Assembly (NCBI RefSeq): GCF_003323715.1
Contig: NZ_QOIN01000071.1
Span: forward strand, 81,644-145,643
Direction: 5' to 3'
Source: Streptomyces diacarni
Lineage (GTDB): Bacteria; Actinomycetota; Actinomycetes; Streptomycetales; Streptomycetaceae
Length of the DNA: 64,000 nucleotides
Part shown: piece after piece, positions 8,463 to 20,011 of the stretch
How positions within the stretch are numbered: the first letter of the stretch is position 1
Layout of the letters: every line of letters begins with the position of its first letter
Made by a program: the position numbers and the translations under genes
The notes under the pieces: model-generated
The model's input: the letters and a program-made list of their open reading frames with translations, nothing else
What the model was told of the DNA's origin: nothing
Databases searched by the model: none

Positions 8463-8501
8463 AAGCTCCCCCGACCGCGTTGCCGCAGGTCGGGGGAGCT
8501 T
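8463..8501 (-). terminator. Terminator of tRNA-Ala
   Basis: Perfect 14-bp stem AAGCTCCCCCGACC (8463-8476) / 8488-8501. On the minus strand it is followed by a run of six T, a classical intrinsic terminator just after the tRNA. Confidence 0.85.
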
Positions 8502-8508
8502 GTCGACG

Positions 8509-8581
8509 TGGAGCCAAGGGGAGTCGAACCCCTGACATCTGCCATGCAAAGACAGCGCTCTACCAACTGAGCTATGGCCCC
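8509..8581 (-). tRNA. tRNA-Ala (anticodon TGC)
   Basis: The minus strand reads GGGGCCATAGCTCAGTTGG through the D arm. The anticodon loop TTTGCAT gives anticodon TGC, the T-arm is GGGGTTCGACTCCCC, and the acceptor end is TGGCTCC plus discriminator A. 73 nt, acceptor stem fully paired, CCA not encoded. Confidence 0.97.
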
Positions 8582-8709
8582 GTCCGCACCAGGATACGCG
8601 CTCCCGCGCACTCCTTCCGACCGGGTATCGCCCGCACCCGTCGCCGTCCGTAGGATGCACGGCAAGTTCGCGCGAGCGAAGTGACACAGGGGAGCCCAGG
8701 GGAGACCTC

Positions 8710-9261
8710 ATGGACGCAGCAGCACAAGACGCGACGGCCAAGGCGCGCGAGCTCCAGAGTCAGTGGTACGGCGAGCCGTTGGGGACTCTCTTCCGCCGGC
8801 TGATCGACGACCTCGGCCTCAACCAGGCACGCCTCGCGACGGTGCTCGGACTGTCCGCGCCTATGCTTTCGCAGCTCATGAGCGGGCAGCGCGCAAAGAT
8901 CGGCAACCCGGCCGTCGTCCAGCGCGTGCAGGCCCTCCAGGAACTGGCCGCCGAGGTCGCGCGCGGCGACGTGAGCGCCGCCGATGCGACGGGGCGGATG
9001 GACGAGATCCGGCGTACGGCGGGCGGCAGCGTGCTGCACAACGCCTCACAGGCGGCCCCCTCCGGCGGCTCGCAGACCCCCGTCAAGCGCGTCGTGCGGG
9101 AGATCCAGGCCCTGCTGCGCTCGGTCTCCGACGCCGCCGACATCATCGACGCCTCGAACGCGCTGGCCCCCTCGCATCCGGAACTGGCCGAGTTCCTGCG
9201 CGTGTACGGCGCGGGCCGCACCTCGGACGCGGTCAAGCACTACGAGGCGCACCAGAACTGA
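8710..9261 (+). CDS. Helix-turn-helix (XRE-like) DNA-binding protein
   Basis: 183 residues. After a short N-terminus, residues about 20-60 form an HTH: LGTLFRRLIDDLGLNQARLATVLGLSAPMLSQLMSGQRAKIGNP, closely resembling an XRE/lambda-repressor fold with the recognition helix at APMLSQLM. The C-terminal half (VVREIQALLRSVSDAADIIDASNALAPSHPELAEFLRVYGAG) is helical and may bind a ligand or oligomerise. The ATG at 8710 follows AGGGGAGAC. The gene is single and converges on the DLW-39 gene through a shared terminator. Target genes are unknown. Confidence 0.8.
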   Translation: MDAAAQDATAKARELQSQWYGEPLGTLFRRLIDDLGLNQARLATVLGLSAPMLSQLMSGQRAKIGNPAVVQRVQALQELAAEVARGDVSAADATGRMDEIRRTAGGSVLHNASQAAPSGGSQTPVKRVVREIQALLRSVSDAADIIDASNALAPSHPELAEFLRVYGAGRTSDAVKHYEAHQN

Positions 9262-9320
9262 GCGGCTCCGCGCGCCTCCCCGCCTCCCCTGGGCTCGCCT
9301 CGCGGGGCGGCCACGACGAA

Positions 9321-9349
9321 GGCCCTGACCGCTCGGGGCGGTCAGGGCC
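9321..9349. terminator. Bidirectional terminator
   Basis: Perfect 12-bp stem GGCCCTGACCGC (9321-9332) / GCGGTCAGGGCC (9338-9349), 5-nt loop, between the convergent HTH and DLW-39 genes. Confidence 0.8.
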
Positions 9350-9385
9350 TACTGAAACTCGTCTGGCGTTCGCTGTCGGCCGGGC

Positions 9386-9520
9386 TCACACACCCGAACC
9401 CGCGGGCACGGAGTCGGTCGCCTCCGTCCACAGGTCCTGCTCGGCGCGGTCCGCCTGGATCTGGCGGTACACGAGGAGACCGCCGACTGCGGCCAGTGCG
9501 ACCAGGATCAGCTTCTTCAC
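9386..9520 (-). CDS. DLW-39 family small membrane peptide
   Basis: 44 residues: KKLILVALAAVGGLLVYRQIQADRAEQDLWTEATDSVPAGSGV after the start. One hydrophobic helix is followed by the invariant DLWTEATD motif that names the family. The GTG at 9518-9520 has GAGG seven bases upstream. The open frame continues farther upstream, but that part overlaps the BrkB gene's reading region and looks unrelated. Function unknown; the family is widespread in actinobacteria near the origin. Confidence 0.85.
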   Translation of the reverse strand: MKKLILVALAAVGGLLVYRQIQADRAEQDLWTEATDSVPAGSGV

Positions 9521-9623
9521 CGCGCTACCTCGTCCTTCATAGACATTCGACTTCCTGGCGGCCGATGATACCCAACGGTCCCGACGGACAAAGGGGTCGG
9601 CCCGGCCGGGTCCCGGCGCGCCT

Positions 9624-10877
9624 TCAGGCCGTGCGCGAACGCTTCTTCCGTTTGGTGCGGGAACGCTCCTGGAGCTGGAGCTCCCGCTCGGCGCCCGGCA
9701 CGCCCTCGGCGAGCTGCCTGCCACGTTCCCGCTCCGCGTTGAACTCCGCTCCCAGCAGGATGGCCAGGTTGGTCAGCCACAGCCACACCAGGAAGACGAC
9801 GATCCCGCCGAGCGCCCCGTAGGTCTTGTTGTAGGACCCGAAGTTGGCCACGTAGAAGGCGAAGCCCACGGACGCGACCAGCCAGACGACCAGCGCCAGC
9901 ACGGCGCCGGGCAGCACCGAGGTGAAGCCGCGCAGCTTGGCGTTGGGCGAGGCGTAGTGCAGCACGGCGATGATCAGGATGACGACCAGCACCATCACTG
10001 GCCATTTGGCCCAGTTCCACGCCGTGACCGCCGTGTCCCCGACCCCCAGCGCGTCCCCGGCCTTCTTCGCCAGCGGCCCGCTGACCACCAGGGCGACCAG
10101 GACGGCCGCCTGGAGCAGCACCGCGATCAGCGTCACCACCAGTTGGACGGGGCGCAGCGTGAAGAAGGAGCGCCCCTCCTCGACCTCGTAGATGACGTTG
10201 GAGGCGCGGATGAAGGCCCCCACGTATCCGGAGGCCGTCCACAGTGCGCCCAGGGCGCCGACGATCAGCAGGATGGTCGGGGTTCCCGAGCCGGACGCCA
10301 TGGACTCGATCGGCTTCTTGAAGGTGTCCACGGCCGAGGCCGGGCCGATCGAGCTGACCAGGTCGGTCAGCGCGCTGACGATCTTCTTCGGGCTCATCAC
10401 GAGGCTGACCAGCGAGATCAGCGCGATCAGCGCGGGGAAGATCGACAGGACCGCGTAGTAGGTGAGGGCGGCGGCCGAGTCGGAGAGGTTGTCCTCCTTG
10501 AACTCGGCCAGCGTCCGCTTCAGCGTCGGTCCCAGCCCGCCGCGCCGCTGGTGGGCGGGGCCCTCGGGGCGCCGCCCCAAGGTCTTCTCCCGCCGCGCCT
10601 CCTCCCCGGGGCGGGACCCGGCCCCGGGCCCGGTCTGGGGCCCGGTCTCAGGCTCGGCCCCTGACGCGCGCCTGGGCTCGTCCACGGGCTCACGTCCGCC
10701 CTCAGGCACGCGTTCCGCGCCACCCCCAGCGGCCGGACCGGTCTCCGGCCGGCCTCTCGAGCCGTTCACCGGCCCGTTCACCGGCCCGTTCACCGGCCCG
10801 TTCACCGGCCCACCCTCCGGCCCGTTCTTCGGTGGGTTGTGCGGCTCGGGCTCCGGCTCGGGTCCGGGACTGGTCAT
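9624..10877 (-). CDS. YihY/virulence factor BrkB family membrane protein
   Basis: About 417 residues. The N-terminal ~100 residues are low-complexity Pro/Gly/Asn/Glu. The YihY/BrkB core with six membrane helices follows: LSDSAAALTYYAVLSIFPALIALISL, GTPTILLIVGALGALWTASGYVGAFIRA and GGIVVFLVWLWLTNLAILLGAEFNAE are family landmarks. A basic tail ends KRKKRSRTA. Transport or envelope roles have been proposed for the family but not settled. The ATG at 10875-10877 has GGAG seven to eight bases upstream. Four tandem VNGP-type repeats are encoded near the N-terminus. Confidence 0.9.
   Translation of the reverse strand: MTSPGPEPEPEPHNPPKNGPEGGPVNGPVNGPVNGPVNGSRGRPETGPAAGGGAERVPEGGREPVDEPRRASGAEPETGPQTGPGAGSRPGEEARREKTLGRRPEGPAHQRRGGLGPTLKRTLAEFKEDNLSDSAAALTYYAVLSIFPALIALISLVSLVMSPKKIVSALTDLVSSIGPASAVDTFKKPIESMASGSGTPTILLIVGALGALWTASGYVGAFIRASNVIYEVEEGRSFFTLRPVQLVVTLIAVLLQAAVLVALVVSGPLAKKAGDALGVGDTAVTAWNWAKWPVMVLVVILIIAVLHYASPNAKLRGFTSVLPGAVLALVVWLVASVGFAFYVANFGSYNKTYGALGGIVVFLVWLWLTNLAILLGAEFNAERERGRQLAEGVPGAERELQLQERSRTKRKKRSRTA
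10763..10810. repeat. Four tandem 12-bp repeats in the BrkB gene
   Basis: Four exact copies of CGTTCACCGGCC, each encoding four residues of the repeat PVNG on the minus strand. The length is a multiple of three, so copy-number changes keep the frame. Confidence 0.9.
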
Positions 10878-10962
10878 CACAGCACTCCGCTCGCCGAGGA
10901 GACGTCGGTGCCCCGACGTCCAGGACGGGCTACCGGTACCAGGCCGGGCGGCGGGGCAAACG

Positions 10963-11226
10963 TCACCGCGCGGCGCGCTGCCCGCCCGGCGAGGAATCCG
11001 TCCAGGGCCCGCTGTGGCGGGAGACCGCGTCGGCTGCCAGGGCACCCAGGGGCCCGCCGAAGGAGCCTTCGGTGACGGACGTGGTGTCGTTGTCGGACAC
11101 GCTCCCAGCCGAGGCTCCGCCCGGGTGCGCGCCCGGCACGTCGGCGACGACGGCGCCGGCCGTCCCGAGGGCGAGGGCGAGGGCGGCGGCCGCTCCCGCG
11201 GCGCTCACAACGGTCGGCATGCGCAT
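10963..11226 (-). CDS. Possible small secreted protein
   Basis: 87 residues if started at the ATG 11224-11226, which has AGGAGAAG in good position. The N-terminus looks like a signal peptide (MRMPTVVSAAGAAAALALALGTAGAVVADVPGA cut into: start MRMPTVV, hydrophobic Ala/Leu core, likely cleavage after a small-residue AVVA). The rest (GGASAGSVSDNDTTSVTEGSFGG) is polar with no Cys. No family is recognised. Good start signals argue for a gene, but it could be spurious. Confidence 0.5.
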   Translation of the reverse strand: MRMPTVVSAAGAAAALALALGTAGAVVADVPGAHPGGASAGSVSDNDTTSVTEGSFGGPLGALAADAVSRHSGPWTDSSPGGQRAAR

Positions 11227-11364
11227 GGCTTCTCCTGGTCGGGCGGGACGGCTACGTGGAGGAAGGCTGACCGAAGCGGGCGCCGCATACTCCGCCGCCC
11301 GCGCCTTCCACCCGATGAGCGCACGGCAGGGGCGGCGCCCACGCGGCGGAGGAGACGCACACAC

Positions 11365-11405
11365 GCCGAAGGCCCGGCCCCCGCGGAGGGGACCGGGCCT
11401 TCGGC
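11365..11405 (-). terminator. Terminator of tRNA-Ile
   Basis: Perfect 13-bp stem GCCGAAGGCCCGG (11365-11377) / CCGGGCCTTCGGC (11393-11405) immediately 3' of tRNA-Ile on the minus strand. Confidence 0.7.
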
Positions 11406-11413
11406 TGCGTCGG

Positions 11414-11487
11414 TGCGGCTACCAGGACTTGAACCTGGGGCCTCTTCCTTATCAGGGAAGCGCTCTAACCGTCTGAGCTATAGCCGC
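11414..11487 (-). tRNA. tRNA-Ile (anticodon GAT)
   Basis: The minus strand begins GCGGCTATAGCTCAGACGG. The anticodon loop CTGATAA gives GAT, the T-arm is CCAGGTTCAAGTCCTGG, and the acceptor 3' strand is TAGCCGC plus A. 74 nt, stems fully paired, no encoded CCA. It lies downstream of DUF3566 and gyrA, as in other actinomycetes. Confidence 0.96.
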
Positions 11488-11559
11488 TCGCTGCACCGAA
11501 AGATTAGCGCACTCGGGGCCGTGGTCCCAAATCGGTTTCCCGGCCGTCCCGACGAGGGA

Positions 11560-12120
11560 CTACTCGTCCTCCGCGAGGGTCAGCTCGACACCGCCGACGA
11601 ACCCCGCGGAGAGGTTGTAGATGAAGGAACCGAGGGTGGCCAGGGCCGTGGCCAGCACGACGTTGATCAGCGCGATGAGCGAGGTGAAGACCAGGACGCG
11701 GGGCAGCGAGAGGAAGGTCTCCAGATCGAAGCCGCTGCTGCCGTCGGCACTGGTGGCCTCGCTGACGGTGCCGCCGAGGGTGGAGAAGACACCCATCGCG
11801 TCCATCACCATCCACAGCACGGCCACCGCCACCACGGTGCACAGCCCCAGCGCCACGGCCAGCAGGAAGCTGACCTTCATCACCGACCACGGGTCGGCCT
11901 TGGCCACCCGCAGCCGCGCCTTGCGCGTCCGCGGCACCGTGCGGGCCCCCGTACGGGGCTTGCGCACGGTGCCGGACTGCCCGGTTGCCTTGTCCTCCTG
12001 CGGGGAGGGGTAGGCCTGGGGCGGCCGGTGCGGCTGCTGCTCGGGCTGCGTCGGGGACGGTGGCTTGGCCTGCGGCTGAGGCTGCGGTTGCGCCTTCGGC
12101 TGAGGCTGAGCACCACTCAC
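11560..12120 (-). CDS. DUF3566 family membrane protein downstream of gyrA
   Basis: 186 residues. The first ~75 are Gln/Pro/Lys-rich (AQPQPKAQPQPQPQAK). The DUF3566 domain follows: RVAKADPWSVMKVSFLLAVALGLCTVVAVAVLWMVMDAMGVF, then a second hydrophobic block VFTSLIALINVVLATALATLGSFIYNL, ending acidic (LTLAEDE). Two membrane helices are predicted. Its place right after gyrA is conserved in actinobacteria; the function is unknown. The GTG at 12118-12120 follows GAGGAGCAGGGC. Confidence 0.88.
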   Translation of the reverse strand: MSGAQPQPKAQPQPQPQAKPPSPTQPEQQPHRPPQAYPSPQEDKATGQSGTVRKPRTGARTVPRTRKARLRVAKADPWSVMKVSFLLAVALGLCTVVAVAVLWMVMDAMGVFSTLGGTVSEATSADGSSGFDLETFLSLPRVLVFTSLIALINVVLATALATLGSFIYNLSAGFVGGVELTLAEDE

Positions 12121-12163
12121 GCCCTGCTCCTCGTCCTCGTGGTCCTGGTCGTCCTAGTCGGTA

Positions 12164-14779
<2,616 letters not shown>

Positions 14780-14856
14780 GTCTGAAGATCAAGTCCTTCT
14801 CTGTGTGCGGCGCGCTTCGGGCACCCCGGCGCGCGTGGGGCCGGGGTGGGCCGACG

Positions 14857-16926
14857 TCAGATGTCCAGGAAACGGACGTCCTTGGCGTTTCGCTGGATGA
14901 ACGAGCGGCGGGCCTCGACGTCCTCGCCCATGAGGATGGAGAACAGGTCGTCGGCGGCGGCCGCGTCGTCCAGCGTGACCTGGCGCAGGACGCGGTGCTC
15001 GATGTCCATGGTCGTGACGCGGAGCTCGTCCGCGTTCATCTCGCCCAGACCCTTGAAGCGCTGCACCGAGTCGTCCTTGATGCGCTTGCCCTGCTCGCGG
15101 CCGAGCTGGATGAGGCTGTCGCGCTCGGGGTCGGAGTAGGCGTACTGGTACTCGTCCCGGCTCCACTTGATCTTGTAGAGCGGCGGCTGGGACAAGAACA
15201 CGTGCCCGGACTCCACCAGCGGCCGCATGAAGCGGAAGAGCAGGGTCAGCAGCAGGGTGTTGATGTGCTGGCCGTCGACGTCGGCGTCCGCCATCAGAAT
15301 GATCTTGTGGTAGCGGAGCTTCTCGATGTCGAAGTCCTCGTGCACGCCCGTGCCGAACGCCGAGATCAGCGCCTGCACCTCGGCGTTCTGCAGGACCTTG
15401 TCGATCCTGGCCTTCTCCACGTTCAGGATCTTGCCGCGGATCGGCAGGATCGCCTGGTACTCCGGGTCGCGGCCCGACTTGGCCGAGCCGCCCGCCGAAT
15501 CGCCCTCGACGATGAAGATCTCGCACTTGGCCGGGTCGTTGGACTGGCAGTCCGAGAGCTTGCCCGGCAGCGACGCCGTCTCCAGCAGCCCCTTGCGCCG
15601 CGTCAGGTCGCGCGCCTTGCGGGCCGCGACCCGGGCCGTGGCCGCCTGGATGCCCTTGCGGATGATGTCCGCGGCCTCGTTCGGGTTCCGGTCCAGCCAG
15701 TCCGTCAGGTACTCGTGGACGATCCGCTGGACGAAGGTCTTGGCCTCCGTGTTGCCCAGCTTCGTCTTCGTCTGGCCCTCGAACTGGGGCTCGCCCAGCT
15801 TGACGGAGATGATCGCGGTCAGACCCTCGCGGATGTCCTCACCCGTGAGGTTGTCGTCCTTCTCGCGCAGCAGCTTGCGGTCGCGCGCGTACCGGTTGAT
15901 CAGGCCCGTCAGCGCGGCGCGGAAACCCTCCTCGTGGGTGCCGCCCTCGTGCGTGTGGATCGTGTTGGCGAAGGAGTAGACCCCCTCGCTGTACTGGTTG
16001 TTCCACTGCATGGCGACCTCGACCGACAGCATCCGCTCGCTGTCCTCGGCCTCGAAGTCGATCACCGTGTCGTGGACCAGCTCCCCCTTGCGGGAGTTGA
16101 GGTAGCGCACGAAGTCCGCGATGCCGCCCTCGTAGTGGTAGCGGACCGCGTTCGGGCTGCCCTCCTCGTCGACGTGGCCCTCGCGCTCGTCGGTCAGGGT
16201 GATGGTCAGGCCCTTGTTGAGGAAGGCCATCTCCTGGAAACGGCGGGCCAGCGTCTCGAACGAGTACTCGGTGGTGTCGAAGATGTCACCGTCCGCCCAG
16301 AACGTGACGACCGTGCCGGTCTCGTCCGTGGCCTCGTTCTTCGACAGCGGCGCCGTGGGCGTGCCCAGCTTGTAGTCCTGCGTCCAGCGGAACCCCTCGG
16401 TCCGCACCTCGACGGCCACCTTCGTCGACAGCGCGTTGACGACGGAGACACCCACACCGTGCAGACCGCCGGAGACCGCGTACCCGCCGCCGCCGAACTT
16501 GCCGCCCGCGTGCAGCACCGTCATCACGACCTCGACGGCCGGCTTCCCCTCCGAGGGGACGATGCCCACCGGGATACCGCGCCCGTTGTCGGTCACCCGG
16601 ACCCCGCCGTCGGCCAGCAGCACCACGTCGATGGTGTCCGCGTGGCCGGCCAGCGCCTCGTCCACGGAGTTGTCGACCACCTCCTGCACGAGGTGATGAA
16701 GACCACGCTCACCCGTCGACCCGATGTACATACCGGGGCGCTTGCGGACCGCGTCCAGGCCCTCCAGGACGGTGATCGCGCTCGCGTCGTACGCCGCCGG
16801 GTCAGCCGTGCCGACCGGCGGCGCCGCGGGGTCCGGTGCGGGGTCACCGCCGTGCTCGGGGGATACCTCCGCGGGCTGCGGCGGAGTCGTCTGCTCGTTC
16901 TCGTTGAGATCGCCGGAATCGGCCAC
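14857..16926 (-). CDS. gyrB: DNA gyrase subunit B
   Basis: About 689 residues from the GTG at 16924-16926 (VADSGDLNENEQTT), preceded by AAAGGG. The GHKL ATPase has VVDNSVDEALAGHAD, DNGRGIPVG and GGLHGVGVSVVNALS; the TOPRIM domain has EGDSAGGSAKSGRD and PIRGKILNVEKAR; the tail ends RNAKDVRFLDI. It hydrolyses ATP to drive GyrA strand passage. The full GyrB set and LNENEQ-type N-terminal extension are normal for Streptomyces. It heads the gyrB-gyrA-DUF3566 group. Confidence 0.98.
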   Translation of the reverse strand: MADSGDLNENEQTTPPQPAEVSPEHGGDPAPDPAAPPVGTADPAAYDASAITVLEGLDAVRKRPGMYIGSTGERGLHHLVQEVVDNSVDEALAGHADTIDVVLLADGGVRVTDNGRGIPVGIVPSEGKPAVEVVMTVLHAGGKFGGGGYAVSGGLHGVGVSVVNALSTKVAVEVRTEGFRWTQDYKLGTPTAPLSKNEATDETGTVVTFWADGDIFDTTEYSFETLARRFQEMAFLNKGLTITLTDEREGHVDEEGSPNAVRYHYEGGIADFVRYLNSRKGELVHDTVIDFEAEDSERMLSVEVAMQWNNQYSEGVYSFANTIHTHEGGTHEEGFRAALTGLINRYARDRKLLREKDDNLTGEDIREGLTAIISVKLGEPQFEGQTKTKLGNTEAKTFVQRIVHEYLTDWLDRNPNEAADIIRKGIQAATARVAARKARDLTRRKGLLETASLPGKLSDCQSNDPAKCEIFIVEGDSAGGSAKSGRDPEYQAILPIRGKILNVEKARIDKVLQNAEVQALISAFGTGVHEDFDIEKLRYHKIILMADADVDGQHINTLLLTLLFRFMRPLVESGHVFLSQPPLYKIKWSRDEYQYAYSDPERDSLIQLGREQGKRIKDDSVQRFKGLGEMNADELRVTTMDIEHRVLRQVTLDDAAAADDLFSILMGEDVEARRSFIQRNAKDVRFLDI

Positions 16927-17314
16927 GAAGCGCCCTTTCTGGCACAGCACAGGCCGTCTCCAGGGCAATGCGGAGCGGCTGCGTCGTTCGACATGTTCCG
17001 CAACGGTGCGGTAGTCCCCCAGTGTACCGGTGACTCAGATGTGAGTGGGGGTTTGCCGGTGCCTGAGTTGGCATGTGCCGCCCTGAACTGGCGTCCGTCG
17101 ACTCCCCATATCTGGAGAGGGGGGCGAAGAGCTTCACAGTGGCGCTGAGCGCTTCGACCCGTCTCCGGCTGTCCCGAAGCGCGCACACACCGCGACGAGC
17201 CCGCGGAAAACCCCCACGAACCCACCCGAAACCCCCTCGGTCAGGGGTCCGAAAACCCGCAGGCGTCACCCGGACCCCACCCGCAGTCCCCGCCCGCGGT
17301 GCCACCGGCCGACC
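16927..17314. promoter_or_regulatory. gyrB upstream region
   Basis: 388 bp without a supported gene between the DUF721 stop and the gyrB start. On the minus strand a TACACT hexamer at about 17026-17031 could be a -10 box for gyrB. No strong hairpin or DnaA box is visible. Short open frames here have no start signals or similarity. Confidence 0.4.
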
Positions 17315-17899
17315 TCACCCGTAGGTGTCTCCCGGCCCCCTGCTGCCCGGAGCCCGCAGCGGCCCGTACCCCCTGCGCGGCGCCTCCGGACCCCGCACCT
17401 TGATCATTCTCACGGTGCCCTGCCCCAGATCCTCGTTCAGCCGCGCCACCAGCCGCGGCGCCAACAGCCGCAGCTGCGTCGCCCACGCCGTCGAATCGCA
17501 CCGCACCGACAAGGTCCGCTCCTCCTCGTCATACCGCTGCGGCTCACAGTGCTGCGCCACCTGCGGCCCCACCAGCTGCGGCCAGCGCCCCATCACCCCA
17601 CCGACCGCCGCCGGAGTCTCCCACCCCCGCTCCGCGATCAACCTGCTGACAGCCGCACCCAACGGCAACGGATCACGCCCGTCCCGACGCGCCCCCGACC
17701 GCAGACCGCCACCCCGCCTGGCCTGCCGACGCTGCTGCGCCTCCGCCCCCCGCGCCCGCGCCTGCTCCTTGGCGGCCCGCAACGCCACCCGCGCCAGATC
17801 CACACCACTGCTCGACTGCGGCTCCCTCCCCTCAGCAGGCCCCTCGGACCCACCCGAAGGACCTGACCCGCCACCCGGCGTCGCCGCACCGAAGCTCAC
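17315..17899 (-). CDS. DUF721 (DciA-like) protein
   Basis: 194 residues. The central domain from about 85 (PLGAAVSRLIAERGWETPAAVGGVMGRWPQLVGPQVAQHCEP) and RTLSVRCDSTAWATQLRLLAPRLVARLNEDLGQGTVRMIKVRGP are characteristic of DUF721. DciA proteins of this family are helicase loaders/operators that act with DnaB in bacteria without DnaC/DnaI. The N-terminus is rich in Arg, Gln and Gly. The GTG at 17897-17899 overlaps the recF stop (GTGA), so translation is coupled to recF. A helicase-loading role here is inferred from family and position. Confidence 0.9.
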   Translation of the reverse strand: MSFGAATPGGGSGPSGGSEGPAEGREPQSSSGVDLARVALRAAKEQARARGAEAQQRRQARRGGGLRSGARRDGRDPLPLGAAVSRLIAERGWETPAAVGGVMGRWPQLVGPQVAQHCEPQRYDEEERTLSVRCDSTAWATQLRLLAPRLVARLNEDLGQGTVRMIKVRGPEAPRRGYGPLRAPGSRGPGDTYG

Positions 17900-19062
17900 A
17901 GCGCGTTCACCTCCCCATCCGCCACCGCGAACCGCGCCCCCCGCAAAACCTCCGGAACGTCCTCGGGCACCGCGGCCGTCACCAGCACCTGCTCGGCCGG
18001 GGCCACCAACCGGGCCAACCGCTCACGGCGCCGCGCGTCCAGCTCGGCGAAGACGTCGTCCAAGACCAGCACCGGCTCGTGCCCCTCGCTCTTGAGCAGC
18101 TCATAGGCGGCCAGCCGCAGCGCCAACGCGTACGACCACGACTCGCCATGGCTCGCGTACCCCTTCGCCGGCAGCTCACCCAGCCGCAACAGCACCTCAT
18201 CCCGGTGCGGGCCCACCAGCGTCACCCCGCGCTCGATCTCCTGCTTGCGCGCCTCACCCAGCGCCCCCAGCAGCGCCCCGTACAGCTCCTCGGCCCGCCC
18301 ACCGGACGCCGCACCGCCACCGTCCGAAAACGCCTCCGCCTCGGACACCCCCTCCGCCGCGGGACCCCGGTACGCGAACGCCACAGGACCGCCCCCGGGA
18401 GCCAGCGCCTCGTACGCCTTGTCCGCCAGCGGACCCAGCACCGCCAGCAGATCCAGCCGCTGCGCCAGCAACTGCGCCCCCGCCCGCGCCAAATGCTGAT
18501 CCCACACATCCAGCGTCGACAGATCCACCCCGCGGCCCCCGTGCCGCCGCGCCATCGCCGCCGACTTCAACAGACTGTTGCGCTGCTTGAGCACCCGCTC
18601 GTAGTCCGAACGCACCCCCGCCATCCGCGGCGCCCGCGCCACCACCAACTCGTCCACGAACCGGCGCCGCTCACCCGGATCGCCCTTGACCAGCGCCAGA
18701 TCCTCCGGCGCGAACAGCACCGTCCGCAAAACCCCCAGCACATCGCGGGGCCGCACCTGCGAGGAGCGGTTGATCCGCGCCCGGTTCGCCCGGCCCGGAT
18801 TCAGCTCCAGCTCGACCAGCTGCTCCCGCTCGCCCTGCCGCACCTGGGCCCGCACGACCGCACGCTCGGCCCCCTGCCTCACCAGCGGCGCATCCGAGGA
18901 GACCCGGTGACTGCCCAGCGTGGCCAGATAGCCGACCGCCTCCACGAGATTCGTCTTCCCCTGGCCGTTCGGCCCGAGGAACGCGGTCACGCCCGGCCCC
19001 AGAGAGACCTCGGCCCGGGCGTACGACCGGAAATCGGCCAGCGAGAGATGCCTGACGTGCAT
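17896..19062 (-). CDS. recF: DNA replication and repair protein RecF
   Basis: About 388 residues from ATG 19060-19062 (MHVRHLSLADFRSYA). Walker A is GPNGQGKTNLVEAV, the ABC signature region HGESWSYALALRLAAYELL, and Walker B VLVLDDVFAELDARRRERL. It is an SMC-like ATPase that helps load RecA at gapped DNA with RecO/RecR. 10 bp separate it from the gnd stop, and it overlaps the DUF721 gene. Upstream in-frame codons (to 19104) precede the conserved start and would lie in gnd. Confidence 0.97.
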   Translation of the reverse strand: MHVRHLSLADFRSYARAEVSLGPGVTAFLGPNGQGKTNLVEAVGYLATLGSHRVSSDAPLVRQGAERAVVRAQVRQGEREQLVELELNPGRANRARINRSSQVRPRDVLGVLRTVLFAPEDLALVKGDPGERRRFVDELVVARAPRMAGVRSDYERVLKQRNSLLKSAAMARRHGGRGVDLSTLDVWDQHLARAGAQLLAQRLDLLAVLGPLADKAYEALAPGGGPVAFAYRGPAAEGVSEAEAFSDGGGAASGGRAEELYGALLGALGEARKQEIERGVTLVGPHRDEVLLRLGELPAKGYASHGESWSYALALRLAAYELLKSEGHEPVLVLDDVFAELDARRRERLARLVAPAEQVLVTAAVPEDVPEVLRGARFAVADGEVNAL

Positions 19063-19072
19063 CGGTGCGCCG

Positions 19073-20011
19073 TCAGCCCCCCGTGGGCGGCGTGACGTCG
19101 GCACCCGGGGAGTCGGCGCCCATCTCCCCCACCTTGTCGGCCGCGGTCACCGCGTGCCCACCGAACTGGTTGCGCAGCGCGGCGATCATCTTCATCTGCG
19201 GGGAGTCGTCCTGGCGGGAGGAGAAACGGGCGAACAGCGACGCGGTGATCGCCGGCAGCGGCACCGCGTTGTCGATCGCCGCCTCCACCGTCCAGCGGCC
19301 CTCGCCCGAGTCGGCCGCGTAGCCGCGCAGCGCCTCCAAGTGCTCGTCGCTGTCCAGCGCCTTGACCGCCAGGTCCAGCAGCCAGGAGCGGATGACCGTG
19401 CCCTCCTGCCAGGACCGGAAGACCTCACGCACGTCGGTCACCGAATCGGCGGACTCCAGCAGCTCCCAGCCCTCGGCGAAGGACTGCATCATCGCGTACT
19501 CGATACCGTTGTGGACCATCTTCGCGAAGTGGCCCGCACCCACCTTGCCCGCGTGGACAGAGCCGAACTCCCCCTCGGGCTTGAGCGCGTCGAAGACCGG
19601 CTGCGCCTTCGCCACGTCCTCGGCGGAGCCGCCGTACATCAGCGCGTAGCCGTTCTCCAGGCCCCACACGCCGCCCGAGACGCCGCAGTCGACGAAGCCG
19701 ATGCCCTTGGCCCTCAGCTCCTCGGCGTGCTTCTCGTCGTCGGTCCAGCGCGAGTTCCCGCCGTCGACCACCAGATCACCGGGGGAGAGCAGCTCGGCCA
19801 GCTCGTCGACGGTCGACTGGGTGGCCGCGCCCGACGGCACCATCACCCACACCACACGCGGCCCGCTGAGCGCCCCCACCAGCTCCTTGAGGCTGCCGAC
19901 GTCCGCGATGTCCGGATTCCGGTCGTACCCGATGACCGTGTGGCCTCCACGGCGGATGCGCTCACGCATGTTCCCGCCCATCTTCCCGAGACCGACCAGA
20001 CCGAGCTCCAT
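19073..20011 (-). CDS. gnd: 6-phosphogluconate dehydrogenase, decarboxylating (short, NAD-type)
   Basis: About 312 residues. The Rossmann motif GLVGLGKMGGNMRERIRRGGH is followed by YDRNPD, which favours NAD over NADP in this short class. Substrate-site motifs are DGGNSRWTDD, VSGGVWG and GAGHFAKMVHNGIEYAMMQ with the catalytic Lys. It converts 6-phosphogluconate to ribulose 5-phosphate. Its length (about 300 rather than 470) marks the Gnd/YqeC-like type. The ATG at 20009-20011 follows AAGGGG; a GTG one codon earlier is possible. The location between recF and dnaN is typical of Streptomyces. Confidence 0.93.
   Translation of the reverse strand: MELGLVGLGKMGGNMRERIRRGGHTVIGYDRNPDIADVGSLKELVGALSGPRVVWVMVPSGAATQSTVDELAELLSPGDLVVDGGNSRWTDDEKHAEELRAKGIGFVDCGVSGGVWGLENGYALMYGGSAEDVAKAQPVFDALKPEGEFGSVHAGKVGAGHFAKMVHNGIEYAMMQSFAEGWELLESADSVTDVREVFRSWQEGTVIRSWLLDLAVKALDSDEHLEALRGYAADSGEGRWTVEAAIDNAVPLPAITASLFARFSSRQDDSPQMKMIAALRNQFGGHAVTAADKVGEMGADSPGADVTPPTGG

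Noticed and set aside
16844..17305. Short frames in the gyrB-DUF721 gap
   Set aside because: Arg/Pro-rich translations without start signals; treated as noncoding.
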